A stretch of DNA of 64,000 nt from Sulfotelmatobacter sp049792875 (lineage in GTDB: Bacteria; Acidobacteriota; Terriglobia; Terriglobales; Acidobacteriaceae). The DNA is taken from positions 1 through 64,000 of the forward strand of contig JBARBI010000127.1 of NCBI GenBank assembly GCA_049792875.1, read 5' to 3'. The notes beneath the pieces were generated by a model, which saw only the letters and a program-made list of their open reading frames with translations, did not search any database and was not told the origin of the DNA. Of this stretch, positions 16,940 to 25,837 are shown one piece after another. The translations under genes were made by a program, and so were the position numbers. How positions within the stretch are numbered: position 1 is the first letter of the stretch; each line of letters opens with the position of its first letter.

Positions 16940-18112
16940 CTATACCGACTTGAACAGCGACCACGCCGCGCGCTTCACTTCGGCGTCATTGCGCGTCAAC
17001 TCCCGTGCCAGTTCTGAGAAACAGCGGGCGATCTCGGAATTCCGCTGGTCCATGACCGGCGTGCCCCGGTCGATCGATCCCGATACCGCGAAATACTGGT
17101 TCGGAATCCGCCATAGTAGCTTGGCGCCTACCGCCGCCTCGGCGTCGGCCTCACTGAAGCCCGGCACCTTGCGGAAACGATTCAGGACCAACCGGACGCG
17201 CTCGCGGCTGCCCGTCTCTCCGAGGTATTGCTGGACGCGCGCCGCGCTCCAGAGGGAGGCCACGTCGCTGCAAGCGACCAGCAGAACGGTTTCGGAAAGA
17301 CTTGCGATAAGACGAGTGGCCGCGTCAAAACGTGAGGACGCGTCGACCACTACGTAACGGTAATGCGTCACCAGCATGTCGAAAAGACGGACAAACTCTG
17401 CTGTCGAGGGATCGACGGCGGCGGGCACATTGGTTCCGGCCAGTAACTGCAAACCGCCGCTGTGACGCGTCATGAAGCTTTCGAGCAGGGAAGCGTCCAT
17501 GCGGTGAAGGTTGCGGGTTGCGTCAGCCACATTAAAGATCGGCTTCAGATTCATGTGCAATGCCGCGTGGCCGAGAGGAGCCAGGTCAACCAAGGCAGTC
17601 TGCCCATACGCGGACTGCAGCGCCAGTGCCAGATTGACCGCCACGGTCGTGGCGCCATTTCCGCCCTTCGCATTGATTATCGAGAAAACCTTACCGCGAA
17701 TGCCCTCTTGCCTGCCGCGACGTTGGGCGGTCGTGAGGCGCACGAAGGCCTCGAGCAGGTCCGTGGTATTGGTGGGACGTTCAATGAACTCGCGCGCGCC
17801 CGCGCGCATCGCGCTGACGATGGTCTGAGGCTGATTCAGATTGCCGATGGCGAAAATCGCGGCATCAGGCATTTCCTGGTGCAGAAGTTCGATGGCACGC
17901 AGGGCTTGGGCGGAGTTTTCCCCGGGGATGTCCACCAGCGTAACGTCGGGATTGGCGGCGCGCACCCGCCTCGTTACAGGATCGGACGCAGCCACGGGAA
18001 AGGTTGCGCAGGCGTGAACGGTTCTGGCCACACTGGTGCCATCGACCAGCACCTGCAGCACTGCGCGCTGCTCGTTGTCGGTTGCCACAATGACGACTGA
18101 CAGTTCTGGCAT
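16940..18112 (-). CDS. cpaE: Tad localisation protein CpaE/TadZ
   Basis: A 390-residue protein. Residues 1-130 form a receiver-like domain (VVIVATDNEQ, DVTLVDIP, AMRAGAREFIERP) that probably lacks a normal phosphoacceptor site. Residues 140-370 are a MinD/ParA-type ATPase fold. The deviant Walker A reads KGGNGATT (149-156): the signature lysine of the MinD family is kept, but the usual P-loop lysine is alanine. Divergent Walker A motifs are known in TadZ proteins, so ATP binding may be weak. The protein is thought to place the Tad machine at a cell pole. Confidence 0.93.
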   Translation of the reverse strand: MPELSVVIVATDNEQRAVLQVLVDGTSVARTVHACATFPVAASDPVTRRVRAANPDVTLVDIPGENSAQALRAIELLHQEMPDAAIFAIGNLNQPQTIVSAMRAGAREFIERPTNTTDLLEAFVRLTTAQRRGRQEGIRGKVFSIINAKGGNGATTVAVNLALALQSAYGQTALVDLAPLGHAALHMNLKPIFNVADATRNLHRMDASLLESFMTRHSGGLQLLAGTNVPAAVDPSTAEFVRLFDMLVTHYRYVVVDASSRFDAATRLIASLSETVLLVACSDVASLWSAARVQQYLGETGSRERVRLVLNRFRKVPGFSEADAEAAVGAKLLWRIPNQYFAVSGSIDRGTPVMDQRNSEIARCFSELARELTRNDAEVKRAAWSLFKSV

Positions 18113-18187
18113 AACGCTCCGCGGGCTTCCTGATTCCTGCGACGCCGAGTCCCAGGCTACTGCCCCGCCTACTTCACCTACTCGCTC

Positions 18188-19600
18188 TCACTTGCTCTTG
18201 TCGAACTTGCCTTGGTCCATGAAAGGCTGCGGATTCTTGGGCAGGGTGGGCGGTTCCGTGTTCGGAGAAATACGGCGCACCGTGCACAAGACCATCAGTT
18301 CCGAATTATTCTTCTGCAAGCTCTTGCTGCGGAAAAAATTCCCCAGGATCGGGATGTCGCCGAGCCCTGGAATCTTGTTATAGATGTCGGTAACGCGGTT
18401 GTCGATCAGACCTGCGATTACGAAGCTCTGACCATCCTGCAACTCAAATTCAGTTTCTGCCTTGCGTGTGCTGAGCGCCGGCACGGTAAATCCGGAGATC
18501 GTCAAAGCATTCGCAAAATCCAGCGTGCTCACTTCCGGCGCCACCTTCAAATGAATATTTCCGTTGGGCATGATAACCGGAGTGAATTGCAAACGCACGC
18601 CGAAATCTTTAAACGAGATGGTTACGGCGGTAAACCCGGCACCCGGCTGCACGATCGGGAAAGGGAATTGACCTCCGGCGAGGAAGCTGGCTTCTTTCCC
18701 ATTGACGGCAATCAGATTGGGTTCAGCCAGAATCTGCAGGAGATTCTTGGTTTGAAGAGCTTCAATGGCGGCACCGAAGTTGATGTCGGGCCGAAAGAGA
18801 AAAAGGTTCAAGACATTGTTGAGGGTGGTTGCGGGAGTGGTGTTCGTCGTCGTCCCCGAGCTACTTTGCGTGCCCGGAGTCAGCGTCTGGGGACCAAAGC
18901 CACCGAACTGTCCCGTGGTCACCGTGCCAATCGTATTCCCCGCTCCGGTGGAGATGAAGTTCACGCCCAACTGGGTGATGGCGCTACGGTCCACTTCCGC
19001 GAACTTTACCTGCAACAAGACTTCCTGCGCGCCCACCGGTCCGAAGGTAAGCACATTGACCACTCGGGGTGAGTAAGCACTGGCCAGTTCTCCAGCACGC
19101 TTGGCCACGTCTTCGGTGGATACGTGCCCGGAGAGAACGACGGCGGCGCGTGAAGGCGTCACCGTGATTTGCTCGTCGGGAAAGACGCGCCGCTCTTCTT
19201 CGGCGCAAGCGCTGACGTCCACGTCGACGCGCAGATCGAAGCTGCGCGAGCGTTCCAACTCATCCCAGATCAGGAGCGAAACTTCTCCCGGAGCTTTGCC
19301 GTGAACCAGAATCTGCGTCGGAGTTATGACTTGCGCGAAAGCGATGGCCGGGTCCGTGACGGAGATGCGCTTGAGTCGCTCGGTTGTATTGATGAGCAGG
19401 GATTTACCCACCATGACGCGCAACGGGGCCGATCCCTGTGGTGGTGCCTGCGGCGGAAGGGTCGCAGTCTGGGTGCCGGTGAGCGCGGAATTCTGGGGCG
19501 GTACCGCAGTGTCCGCCTGTTGCAGGATCTCTGAAAATGCGGGAAGGGCGAAGCCTACGGCGACCAGACAAGCCCCGAGCAGTGACGTGCCAACTCTCAT
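18188..19600 (-). CDS. cpaC: Tad pilus outer-membrane secretin CpaC/RcpA
   Basis: A 470-residue protein from the ATG at 19600, which is preceded by a GAGAGGAA ribosome binding site and begins a signal peptide (MRVGTSLLGACLV...FALPAFSEI). The longer open frame to 19705 adds 35 residues without signal character. A BON/pilus N-terminal domain holds KSLLINTTERLKRISVTDPAIA, the usual RcpA start. The secretin domain ends with ELQDGQSFVIAGLIDN and a PGLGDIPILGNFFRS block. It should form the outer-membrane ring for Flp pili. The Ser/Thr/Gly-rich stretch near residues 240-270 is a variable loop. Confidence 0.95.
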   Translation of the reverse strand: MRVGTSLLGACLVAVGFALPAFSEILQQADTAVPPQNSALTGTQTATLPPQAPPQGSAPLRVMVGKSLLINTTERLKRISVTDPAIAFAQVITPTQILVHGKAPGEVSLLIWDELERSRSFDLRVDVDVSACAEEERRVFPDEQITVTPSRAAVVLSGHVSTEDVAKRAGELASAYSPRVVNVLTFGPVGAQEVLLQVKFAEVDRSAITQLGVNFISTGAGNTIGTVTTGQFGGFGPQTLTPGTQSSSGTTTNTTPATTLNNVLNLFLFRPDINFGAAIEALQTKNLLQILAEPNLIAVNGKEASFLAGGQFPFPIVQPGAGFTAVTISFKDFGVRLQFTPVIMPNGNIHLKVAPEVSTLDFANALTISGFTVPALSTRKAETEFELQDGQSFVIAGLIDNRVTDIYNKIPGLGDIPILGNFFRSKSLQKNNSELMVLCTVRRISPNTEPPTLPKNPQPFMDQGKFDKSK

Positions 19601-19674
19601 TTTCAGATTCCTCTCCCTGTGAGGAAGCTTGCCGATGCGCAACCATGCAACTCGCAAGATCGAAGTTTTCAAGA

Positions 19675-20541
19675 TCACTTGGCCCCGCAACCATCGTCCG
19701 TGCATTTGACCACTTCGGCTTTTTTGTCGCCCTGATAGACCTCGACGCTGACGCCGGTGGGAACGACTGGGGGCGGCGCCGCGACGTCCTTCGGCGGCGC
19801 ACGATGAACGACCGGGTGCGCCGTGGCCGGAGCTGCGACTCCCCTGTATAGACCTCTCGAGTTGGAAGCCGGCACCTCATCCTGCTTGGTGTCGACGGGA
19901 TTGCGCAGCGCGAGTTGAATGTGTCCTTCCGAACTGGCGAGCGTAAGTCGCTGCGCGTCGTCGGGTGAAACCAGCAGTGTGATGACGGCGGTATTCTGGG
20001 CCTCGCCGGTCGAGGTCCGCTCTAAGGTGTGTCCGGAGGCCAGGACCGTGACGTTCTGAAGAACGGTAGTGGTCTGCTGTTCGCCGGCCCCGCCCGGGGT
20101 TCCAGTCAGCAAGACGTCCACCCGGGTCCCTGGGGTCACGAAGCCAGCGACGGACACAACTTCATTGACACGTACGGAAACCGCTCGCATGCCCGGAGGG
20201 ATTAGGGAAGGAAGGCCTGCCCCGGCATTCTCCGCGGCCAGTCGGTTGGGCAAGATGAATTCGCCTTTGGAAATAGGGATAATGACACCGTGTCCCAATA
20301 CGTCGGCCTTCCTACGGGGGGAAGTGGGCGGCAGATCAGCGGCAGGAATCTTGATTATTTTTATGTCGTGCTCGTCTACCTTCGCCCCCACCTGTAGATC
20401 GTCCGCCGCAACAATCACGTCCACCCCAGTTTCGGCGCCAGAGCCCTTCCCCGATTGCAAGTTCTTGTAGACATACACACTTGCAACGAAACCAAGCGCG
20501 AGTGCCAGAACTCCGATCATCAACAAGCGTGTGCGATTCAT
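19675..20541 (-). CDS. cpaB: Flp pilus assembly protein CpaB/RcpC
   Basis: A 288-residue protein with one N-terminal membrane helix (6-26). A SAF domain follows: VIVAADDLQVGAKVDEHDIKI, then KGEFILPNRL and GMRAVSVRVNEVVSVAGFVTPGTRVDVLL, which closely match the RcpC/CpaB family. The C-terminal quarter is Pro-rich and ends in CTDDGCGAK. The family is periplasmic and supports secretin function. The cpaC gene begins about 75 bp downstream. Confidence 0.94.
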   Translation of the reverse strand: MNRTRLLMIGVLALALGFVASVYVYKNLQSGKGSGAETGVDVIVAADDLQVGAKVDEHDIKIIKIPAADLPPTSPRRKADVLGHGVIIPISKGEFILPNRLAAENAGAGLPSLIPPGMRAVSVRVNEVVSVAGFVTPGTRVDVLLTGTPGGAGEQQTTTVLQNVTVLASGHTLERTSTGEAQNTAVITLLVSPDDAQRLTLASSEGHIQLALRNPVDTKQDEVPASNSRGLYRGVAAPATAHPVVHRAPPKDVAAPPPVVPTGVSVEVYQGDKKAEVVKCTDDGCGAK

Positions 20542-20617
20542 CCCGCTCCCTTGAACCTAGAAACTCCTGCGCTCGACCCGAACCAATGCCAGAGCCCCCG
20601 CCGCTGAACCTAAACTT

Positions 20618-20779
20618 TTACTGGATGGAACTGGCGACCGAAGAGAATACGTTATTGGCATTGGACCCGATTAATCGGACCGTTCCAACAACAATGACGA
20701 GAATCACCGCCAGCATCACTGCGTATTCCGCGATATCCTGTCCTTCCTGATTGCCCCAAAGCCCGCGTACAAATTCCAT
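20618..20779 (-). CDS. flp: Flp-type pilin precursor
   Basis: A 53-residue prepilin from the ATG at 20779. A longer frame to 20827 exists, but a GGGG ribosome binding site seven bases upstream favours this start (an ATG at 20785 is too close). The leader MEFVRGLWGNQEG is followed by the processing motif G/QDIAEY, with the Glu5-Tyr6 pair of Flp pilins, then a hydrophobic helix (AVMLAVILVIVVGTVRLIG) and a short tail. A TadV-type prepilin peptidase should cut after the glycine, but none is encoded in the window. It heads the Tad operon. Confidence 0.95.
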   Translation of the reverse strand: MEFVRGLWGNQEGQDIAEYAVMLAVILVIVVGTVRLIGSNANNVFSSVASSIQ

Positions 20780-20860
20780 GGACATCCCCCTTTTTCTGAT
20801 TTTCGAGATCAAGTCGAACACACGCATACTTAAGCTTTTGCGCGCATCTACCCAGCATTT

Positions 20861-20876
20861 GCCCAGTCGACTAGGC
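20861..20876. promoter_or_regulatory. Palindrome upstream of flp
   Basis: GCCCAGTCGACTAGGC is a 16-bp near-perfect palindrome (14 of 16 positions). It sits 82 bp upstream of the flp start in a 230-bp gap without another gene. It could be an operator for the pilus operon. No recognisable sigma-54 or sigma-70 promoter was confidently placed near it. Confidence 0.3.
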
Positions 20877-21012
20877 TAATCATACCTTGCAACCTAAGGG
20901 AAAGGTCGTAATTTCTTGCATACCTGGGCAAAAAGGGATTACCTCCGGGTAGACCCGGCTGCGAGCGTCCGGGATTCCCTAAACCCCTCGATCCGTGGAG
21001 CTTGGAGACGGC

Positions 21013-22296
21013 TTAAGGCGCTCCCGCGGGAAGCGGTGAAGTCTGGTCGCCTGCTCCAGACGCGGGTTTCACCAGGCCCGCCAGGGCAAACATAACAGCG
21101 AAGGGCAGGATCGGGCTGGTGTATAGGGGAACCTGCCAAAAGCGCCGCAGGATAGGGGCCGGGAGCCAGATCCCAGCCAGCAACATGCCGAAACTCGCAA
21201 TCCATGGCCACGCCAGAAGTCCCCAGGTCGCGGCAACCGTAAGCCTCCCGAGCCTGAAACTCGGGAGGTGGGACCGACCGCGGAGCAGGCACAAGACCCC
21301 AGGGAGCAGCAACAGTTGGGCGTGGGGCGCCAGCGTCGGGATGACGACCAGGGTCGTAGCCAGCAGCAGACCGGTACACGCCAGAAACCGCGGTGAATTT
21401 GCCGGTTCGCATCGATGGGGCCAGCAGAGCACAAAAGCCAGCACTGCCAGGCCCGCTGCGACCAGGAGTCCCCACGTGGGAGTGAGCCAGACATCAAGCA
21501 GGGAATGCCCGTAAGTGTAGGAGCGGTAAGCTCGAATGACCCTCAGAAAACAGGTGATCCATCCCGGCACAAGCCATTCGCTGACCGAGACCAGCAGCAA
21601 GAACGTGGTAAGAAAGCTCCAAACCATCGGGCGTCTCCGGCGCCAGTCGCTTAGACTCCATAAAATCAGCCCGGGCACAAGCAATATCGTGAACTGCGGT
21701 TTAAACGTGGATAGAGCTAGCCACACTCCCGCGAGAATGAGGTGATCGGTCGAGAGCAGGAAGATCGCGATCGCGATGAAAGCGGCGGCGAGCAGGCTCG
21801 GATTTCGCAGTCTGAGTGCCTGCAATGTGGGAAAACTGCCCAACACGAAAACCGACACAGCGAGCCAGATCTGCGGAGACCAACGGAAGCGCATCAATCT
21901 CAGCCAGATCGCCAAGCTGAGCAGCGTGGCCAGCACAGAGACTCCCAGAAATATTTTCTGCGCCGCTGAAAATGACAAGTAGACCGTGGGCCAAAGAAGG
22001 AGAGCGGTGTACGGGGGATACGCAAAGCCTCCTCCAATGCCAGCGGGGTCTTGCGGCGAGCTTGGGGGCACTTCGCCGTAGATTACATTTTGAATCTCGT
22101 GGGCGACGGCCGGGGAATATGGATTACGGCCGTGGAGGAGGAGCTCGTGCGCTCCCCACCAACTGGCGTAGAGATCGTTGAAATGCGGCGGCTGATTGGC
22201 ACTCCAGATTTCAGCCAAGTAATAGGACATGCACCCGGCCGAGACAATGCTCAGGAGCAGCCATAAAGCCGGCGTACTGACCCGCGGAGTTGTCAT
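21013..22296 (-). CDS. GT87-like (DUF2029) membrane glycosyltransferase
   Basis: A 427-residue polytopic protein. The frame is open to 22584, but the ATG at 22296 forms an ATGA overlap with the upstream PAP2 gene and begins a membrane helix (PALWLLLSIVSAGCMSYYL). The first loop has NDLYASWWGAHELLLHGRNPYS, the conserved GT87/DUF2029 motif containing the likely catalytic Asp. FAYPPYTALLLWPTVYL follows, with about nine more helices. GT87 enzymes transfer mannose or similar sugars from polyprenyl phosphate on the outer face of the membrane. It is clearly related to the gene at 24455. The true substrate is unknown. Confidence 0.88.
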   Translation of the reverse strand: MTTPRVSTPALWLLLSIVSAGCMSYYLAEIWSANQPPHFNDLYASWWGAHELLLHGRNPYSPAVAHEIQNVIYGEVPPSSPQDPAGIGGGFAYPPYTALLLWPTVYLSFSAAQKIFLGVSVLATLLSLAIWLRLMRFRWSPQIWLAVSVFVLGSFPTLQALRLRNPSLLAAAFIAIAIFLLSTDHLILAGVWLALSTFKPQFTILLVPGLILWSLSDWRRRRPMVWSFLTTFLLLVSVSEWLVPGWITCFLRVIRAYRSYTYGHSLLDVWLTPTWGLLVAAGLAVLAFVLCWPHRCEPANSPRFLACTGLLLATTLVVIPTLAPHAQLLLLPGVLCLLRGRSHLPSFRLGRLTVAATWGLLAWPWIASFGMLLAGIWLPAPILRRFWQVPLYTSPILPFAVMFALAGLVKPASGAGDQTSPLPAGAP

Positions 22297-23417
22297 GCTG
22301 CAATCTCGCTGGGTTCTGTAATGGCGTGGTTTCCGGGAATGGGGCCGCCCGTGATTGCGATGGCTAGTGCTGCTACAAACAGGCCCACAATGACATCGAT
22401 CACATAGTGCATTTCGAGCAGGAAAACCGCCGCGACAATCAGCAAAGCGTACAGCGCAAGCGCCACCACCATTGGTTTCCAGCGCCGCAGGAACCAGATC
22501 ACGATGATCGGTTGCACGATGTGCATGCAAGGGAATGCGATGAAATAGTCGGTGGAAATGCGCGGGATGGCCTCGTGGTGCCATAGCGCCAGCGCGTGTG
22601 GTATCAACGTCTTCTGAATGTTGTAGGACTGAAGACTGGTGGGAAAGCGCGCGAAGTGGGCGGGGCAGATGGCATAGGGCCCCTGCGCGGGCCAGATATA
22701 AAAGATCAGCAGGGCGAGATAGTAGGACGTAAGGATGGTTCCGACAAACTGCAGAGCCCGGGTTCTTCCGTCGCAGAGAGCGACCAGGATCAAGGCCGCT
22801 CCAATCTGAGGAAACATTCCGAAGTAGATGAATTCCAGAGTCCGGAAGAACGCCAGCGGGAAAGTTTGGACAGCCCAGTGTGTGAGTTCAGAAACCGAGT
22901 GGCCGTGAAGGAGCCAGTGATCGATGGCGGCGAGGGCTGGGTCCGTTGCAAAGTTGTAGCGCGCCGAGACGATCGCGCAGTTGTAGGCAAGCACCATCAG
23001 AAATCCGAAAAAGAGATACGCGGCCGGGATCAGAACGGCGGCCGCGGCGTGGCGCAGTCGTGGCCCTCTTTGCCGGTTGCCGAGTTCGAGCAACGCCATT
23101 GCATCCACGCTTAGCACCAATGCCTTGCCCCAACGGGTGACCCAAACGAGTGTGGCAAAGTACAGAAGCACGAGAACGATGCGAAGTGGCCTCTCCCGGT
23201 AGCGCGCCAGAAAAGGATCTAGTACCTGCTCCCGCGGCAGGCCGATCAATCCAAGTATCACCGCCACGAAAATAGCCTGCGCAGCCAGCAGAAACCAGTA
23301 AGCGATGCTGAGAGTGATCCAATCGAATTTGAGCGGAAGATGCTGGCTGCGTAGAACGGGGACAAGACCTATACAAAGCAGCAAGCTGCTCCAATAGTGC
23401 CAGTAGCGCCGTTTCAT
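22293..23417 (-). CDS. PAP2/inositolphosphotransferase-like membrane protein
   Basis: A 374-residue protein from the ATG at 23417 (MKRRYWHYW). The open frame to 23615 adds a non-hydrophobic, unlikely N-terminus. About nine membrane segments are visible. The C-terminal half carries QGPYAICPAHF, then FPCMHIVQPIIVIWFLRRW and MHYVIDVIVGLFVA, with the paired His residues and the H-x3-D spacing of PAP2_3 enzymes. This family includes Aur1/Ipt1 inositolphosphotransferases and related lipid phosphatases. The exact substrate cannot be read. Its stop overlaps the next GT87 start by four bases (ATGA), so the two are coupled. Confidence 0.86.
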   Translation of the reverse strand: MKRRYWHYWSSLLLCIGLVPVLRSQHLPLKFDWITLSIAYWFLLAAQAIFVAVILGLIGLPREQVLDPFLARYRERPLRIVLVLLYFATLVWVTRWGKALVLSVDAMALLELGNRQRGPRLRHAAAAVLIPAAYLFFGFLMVLAYNCAIVSARYNFATDPALAAIDHWLLHGHSVSELTHWAVQTFPLAFFRTLEFIYFGMFPQIGAALILVALCDGRTRALQFVGTILTSYYLALLIFYIWPAQGPYAICPAHFARFPTSLQSYNIQKTLIPHALALWHHEAIPRISTDYFIAFPCMHIVQPIIVIWFLRRWKPMVVALALYALLIVAAVFLLEMHYVIDVIVGLFVAALAIAITGGPIPGNHAITEPSEIAA

Positions 23418-23466
23418 CGGGCTGTTTGCAGAGTGATCCACGAAGAAAGCTCTGGAGTCTAAACGA

Positions 23467-24369
23467 TCACAAAGAGGCAAGACAACCGGCCGCGTTGGCG
23501 ACCGGGACGCCGTCTGGTCGCTTGCGCAGCAGCACGACGGCCAGAATGGGCAGGTAGAACAAGATGACTGTCCAGCGCCCGACCTCGGTGAAACTATGCG
23601 GAACGTGATACGCACGCCAAATCCCTGCTCCCCAACTGAAAAAAACAGTCCAGATGATTTCGCGGCGCGATTGCGGAATCAACCAGAGAATAAAGCTGTC
23701 GAAGAACCACCGCTGCGGCATGATCGCGGACAAAAAAAGAAACTGAGCATCGCGGTCCCGGTAGCGGAGCAGGGCGAGTAGGAGCAACGGTCCCGGGAGA
23801 ACCAGAATGGGGATGAAGTACTGATAGTTCCCGATCTGTTTCAGCCACAACAGGGGCCAATTCGGCATGACCGCGAGGCTGGCGAGGGCTAGCGCGCCGC
23901 ACGCCCACAGCCCGCGACGGCTCAGGCGCGTAAGGAATACTGGTAGACCGACTTGCGGCTTGGCCATCGTTGCCGGCAGCAACCACGGGAAGAAGGCACT
24001 GGCGGCGATGATCGGCGACCACTGGACCGTAAGCAGTCCGGCCCAATAGGGATATGCGAGAAAGATGAGCAGCCGTGTGTAGCCGTGACGCGTGAGACCG
24101 AATGCAAGAAGGGACGAACTGATGCCCCAGAAGATTCCGGCGGCCAGTTCGGGTTGCAGACGCACGAAGGGGAGAGCAAACAACGCCGCGGTGAGCGGAT
24201 ATTGTTCAAGCGGCGTATCGTAAGGGTTTTGCCGGGCGAGCAGGCGATGCACGAGATGCAGCGCCCAACGGAAGTCGCCTGCGTCCTGATGGACATGGTT
24301 CATCAGGAACCAGCAGAATGCACCACTGGCAAAGCCGATTGCGGCCGAGACTGTGATGCGCCAGCGCAT
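23467..24369 (-). CDS. Small GT87-like membrane protein
   Basis: A 300-residue polytopic protein from the ATG at 24369. The frame to 24483 adds 38 residues without family support. The first loop, DAGDFRWALHLVHRLLARQNPYDTPLEQYPLTAAL, has the spacing of the GT87 first loop with an Asp in the catalytic position, but the protein is about 125 residues shorter than its neighbours. About eight membrane segments follow. It lies 50 bp upstream of the PAP2 gene and is divergent from the GT87 gene at 24455, 85 bp away. A sugar transferase is likely but unproven. Confidence 0.8.
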   Translation of the reverse strand: MRWRITVSAAIGFASGAFCWFLMNHVHQDAGDFRWALHLVHRLLARQNPYDTPLEQYPLTAALFALPFVRLQPELAAGIFWGISSSLLAFGLTRHGYTRLLIFLAYPYWAGLLTVQWSPIIAASAFFPWLLPATMAKPQVGLPVFLTRLSRRGLWACGALALASLAVMPNWPLLWLKQIGNYQYFIPILVLPGPLLLLALLRYRDRDAQFLFLSAIMPQRWFFDSFILWLIPQSRREIIWTVFFSWGAGIWRAYHVPHSFTEVGRWTVILFYLPILAVVLLRKRPDGVPVANAAGCLASL

Positions 24370-24454
24370 GAAGTGGGTTGTGCCCCCACAGTTGTAACAT
24401 GAAGCGGTTGAACCGGGATTCGTTGTCGCGGCTGATTGAAAAGGAACCTCTATT

Positions 24455-25756
24455 TTGCGGAAGAACCCGCCATTCATTGTCATGCTCGCCTTGGCTGTTT
24501 TGGCCTCGGCGAGTACGTGGTTCTACATGAATCGGATTCTGAGAGCGCAACAGATTGCCGATGCGGCGGTGCACCACCGCCCTCGCGGCAATCTATCGGA
24601 TCTCTACCCGCGATGGCTGGGAGCTCGCGAACTGTTGCGGCGCGGGCGCGATCCTTATAGCGCGGAGATCACGCGGGAGATTCAGCAGGGATATTATGGG
24701 CGGCCGCTCGATCCATCACGACCCGACGATCCCAAGGATCAGCAGGGTTTCGCCTATCCCGTCTACATCGTGTTTCTGCTGGCGCCAACCGTGGATCTCT
24801 CCTTCTACTCAGTGCAGATTGGATTCCGATGGCTCTTGTTTGCGCTGGCGGCAGGGAGCGTTTTGCTTTGGCTCCGGGTCTTGCAGTGGAGAGCGTCGTG
24901 CGGCACCATCCTGATCCTCGTCGTGCTCGTCTTCGGCTGGTTGCCGATGGTGCAGGGAATCAAACTGCAGCAACTGAGTCTGCTGGTAGCCGGGCTACTA
25001 GCTGGGTGCGGTGCGTGCCTGGCGGGCGGCTGGCTTGTCTGCGCGGGCGGACTCCTTGCTCTGGCGACAATTAAACCGCAACTGACATGGCCGCTGGTGC
25101 TGTACTTGTTGCTATGGGCCGCCAGCGAGTGGCGTTCGCGGTGTCGCTTCGTGTTCGGCTTCGGGCTGGTCATGCTGCTTTTGCTGGGCGGAGCGCAAAT
25201 TGTGCTGCCCGGGTGGCTTGGCAGGTTCGTCGATGGAATCGGGCAATATCACCAGTACACACAGAATCAGTCGGTGCTGACGGAACTTTTCGGTCTGATC
25301 ACTGGGCGGATTGTTGGGGTTCTTTGCGTTTTGGCATGTGCCGCCTGTGTCTGGGGGTCGCGTCGAGAGCCTCCAGCCAGTGCGGCATTCGGCAGCGCTT
25401 TCGGACTTGTGCTGGCCCTGACGGTTGTGATCGTTCCCATGTCCGCGCTTTACAATCAGGTGCTGCTCGCGCCCGCGATTCTTGCTCTGGTTCGCAACGC
25501 CAGGGGTGGCGATCCTATCCTGGCGTCGGTGCGTCGGGCTCGCGCGGTGGGTTTCGTCTTGCTGATCTGGCCTTGGATCGCCACGATGGGCCTGAGCCTG
25601 GCGTACGTCTGGCTGACGCCGGAACTGAGGCAGCGGGTTTGGCCGATCCCGTTGTATTCCTGCCTGATGGCGCCCGTTTTCGTCTACGGATTGGCGGTGC
25701 TGGACGTTGGGTTGACAACACCACCAAGCTTGCGGGACAGCGCGCCCGCAGAGTAG
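24455..25756 (+). CDS. GT87-like (DUF2029) membrane glycosyltransferase
   Basis: A 433-residue protein starting at TTG, with AAAGGA about nine bases upstream; an ATG at 24482 is the alternative. The first helix leads to NLSDLYPRWLGARELLRRGRDPYS and GFAYPVYIVFLLAPTVDLSF, matching the GT87 gene at 21013 almost motif for motif, so the two are paralogues. About nine further helices follow. It points away from the other three genes of the group. A role in adding a sugar to a lipid-linked glycan at the outer face of the membrane is inferred. Confidence 0.87.
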   Translation: MRKNPPFIVMLALAVLASASTWFYMNRILRAQQIADAAVHHRPRGNLSDLYPRWLGARELLRRGRDPYSAEITREIQQGYYGRPLDPSRPDDPKDQQGFAYPVYIVFLLAPTVDLSFYSVQIGFRWLLFALAAGSVLLWLRVLQWRASCGTILILVVLVFGWLPMVQGIKLQQLSLLVAGLLAGCGACLAGGWLVCAGGLLALATIKPQLTWPLVLYLLLWAASEWRSRCRFVFGFGLVMLLLLGGAQIVLPGWLGRFVDGIGQYHQYTQNQSVLTELFGLITGRIVGVLCVLACAACVWGSRREPPASAAFGSAFGLVLALTVVIVPMSALYNQVLLAPAILALVRNARGGDPILASVRRARAVGFVLLIWPWIATMGLSLAYVWLTPELRQRVWPIPLYSCLMAPVFVYGLAVLDVGLTTPPSLRDSAPAE

Positions 25757-25837
25757 TCTGGAGCAGCAAGAGAGGTTGCTGCAATGAGCGCCGCTGGCCG
25801 TGACGGGCAAAGGCGGATAGCGCGCTGACGACCATCC

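Noticed and set aside
20880..20940. Sigma-54 promoter upstream of flp
   Set aside because: TTGCA words occur, but none has the GG element at the proper spacing.
20944..20958. CCGGGT-AG-ACCCGG palindrome as terminator of the GT87 gene at 21013
   Set aside because: The loop has only two bases and the T run is 13 bases away, so it is not convincing as a terminator.
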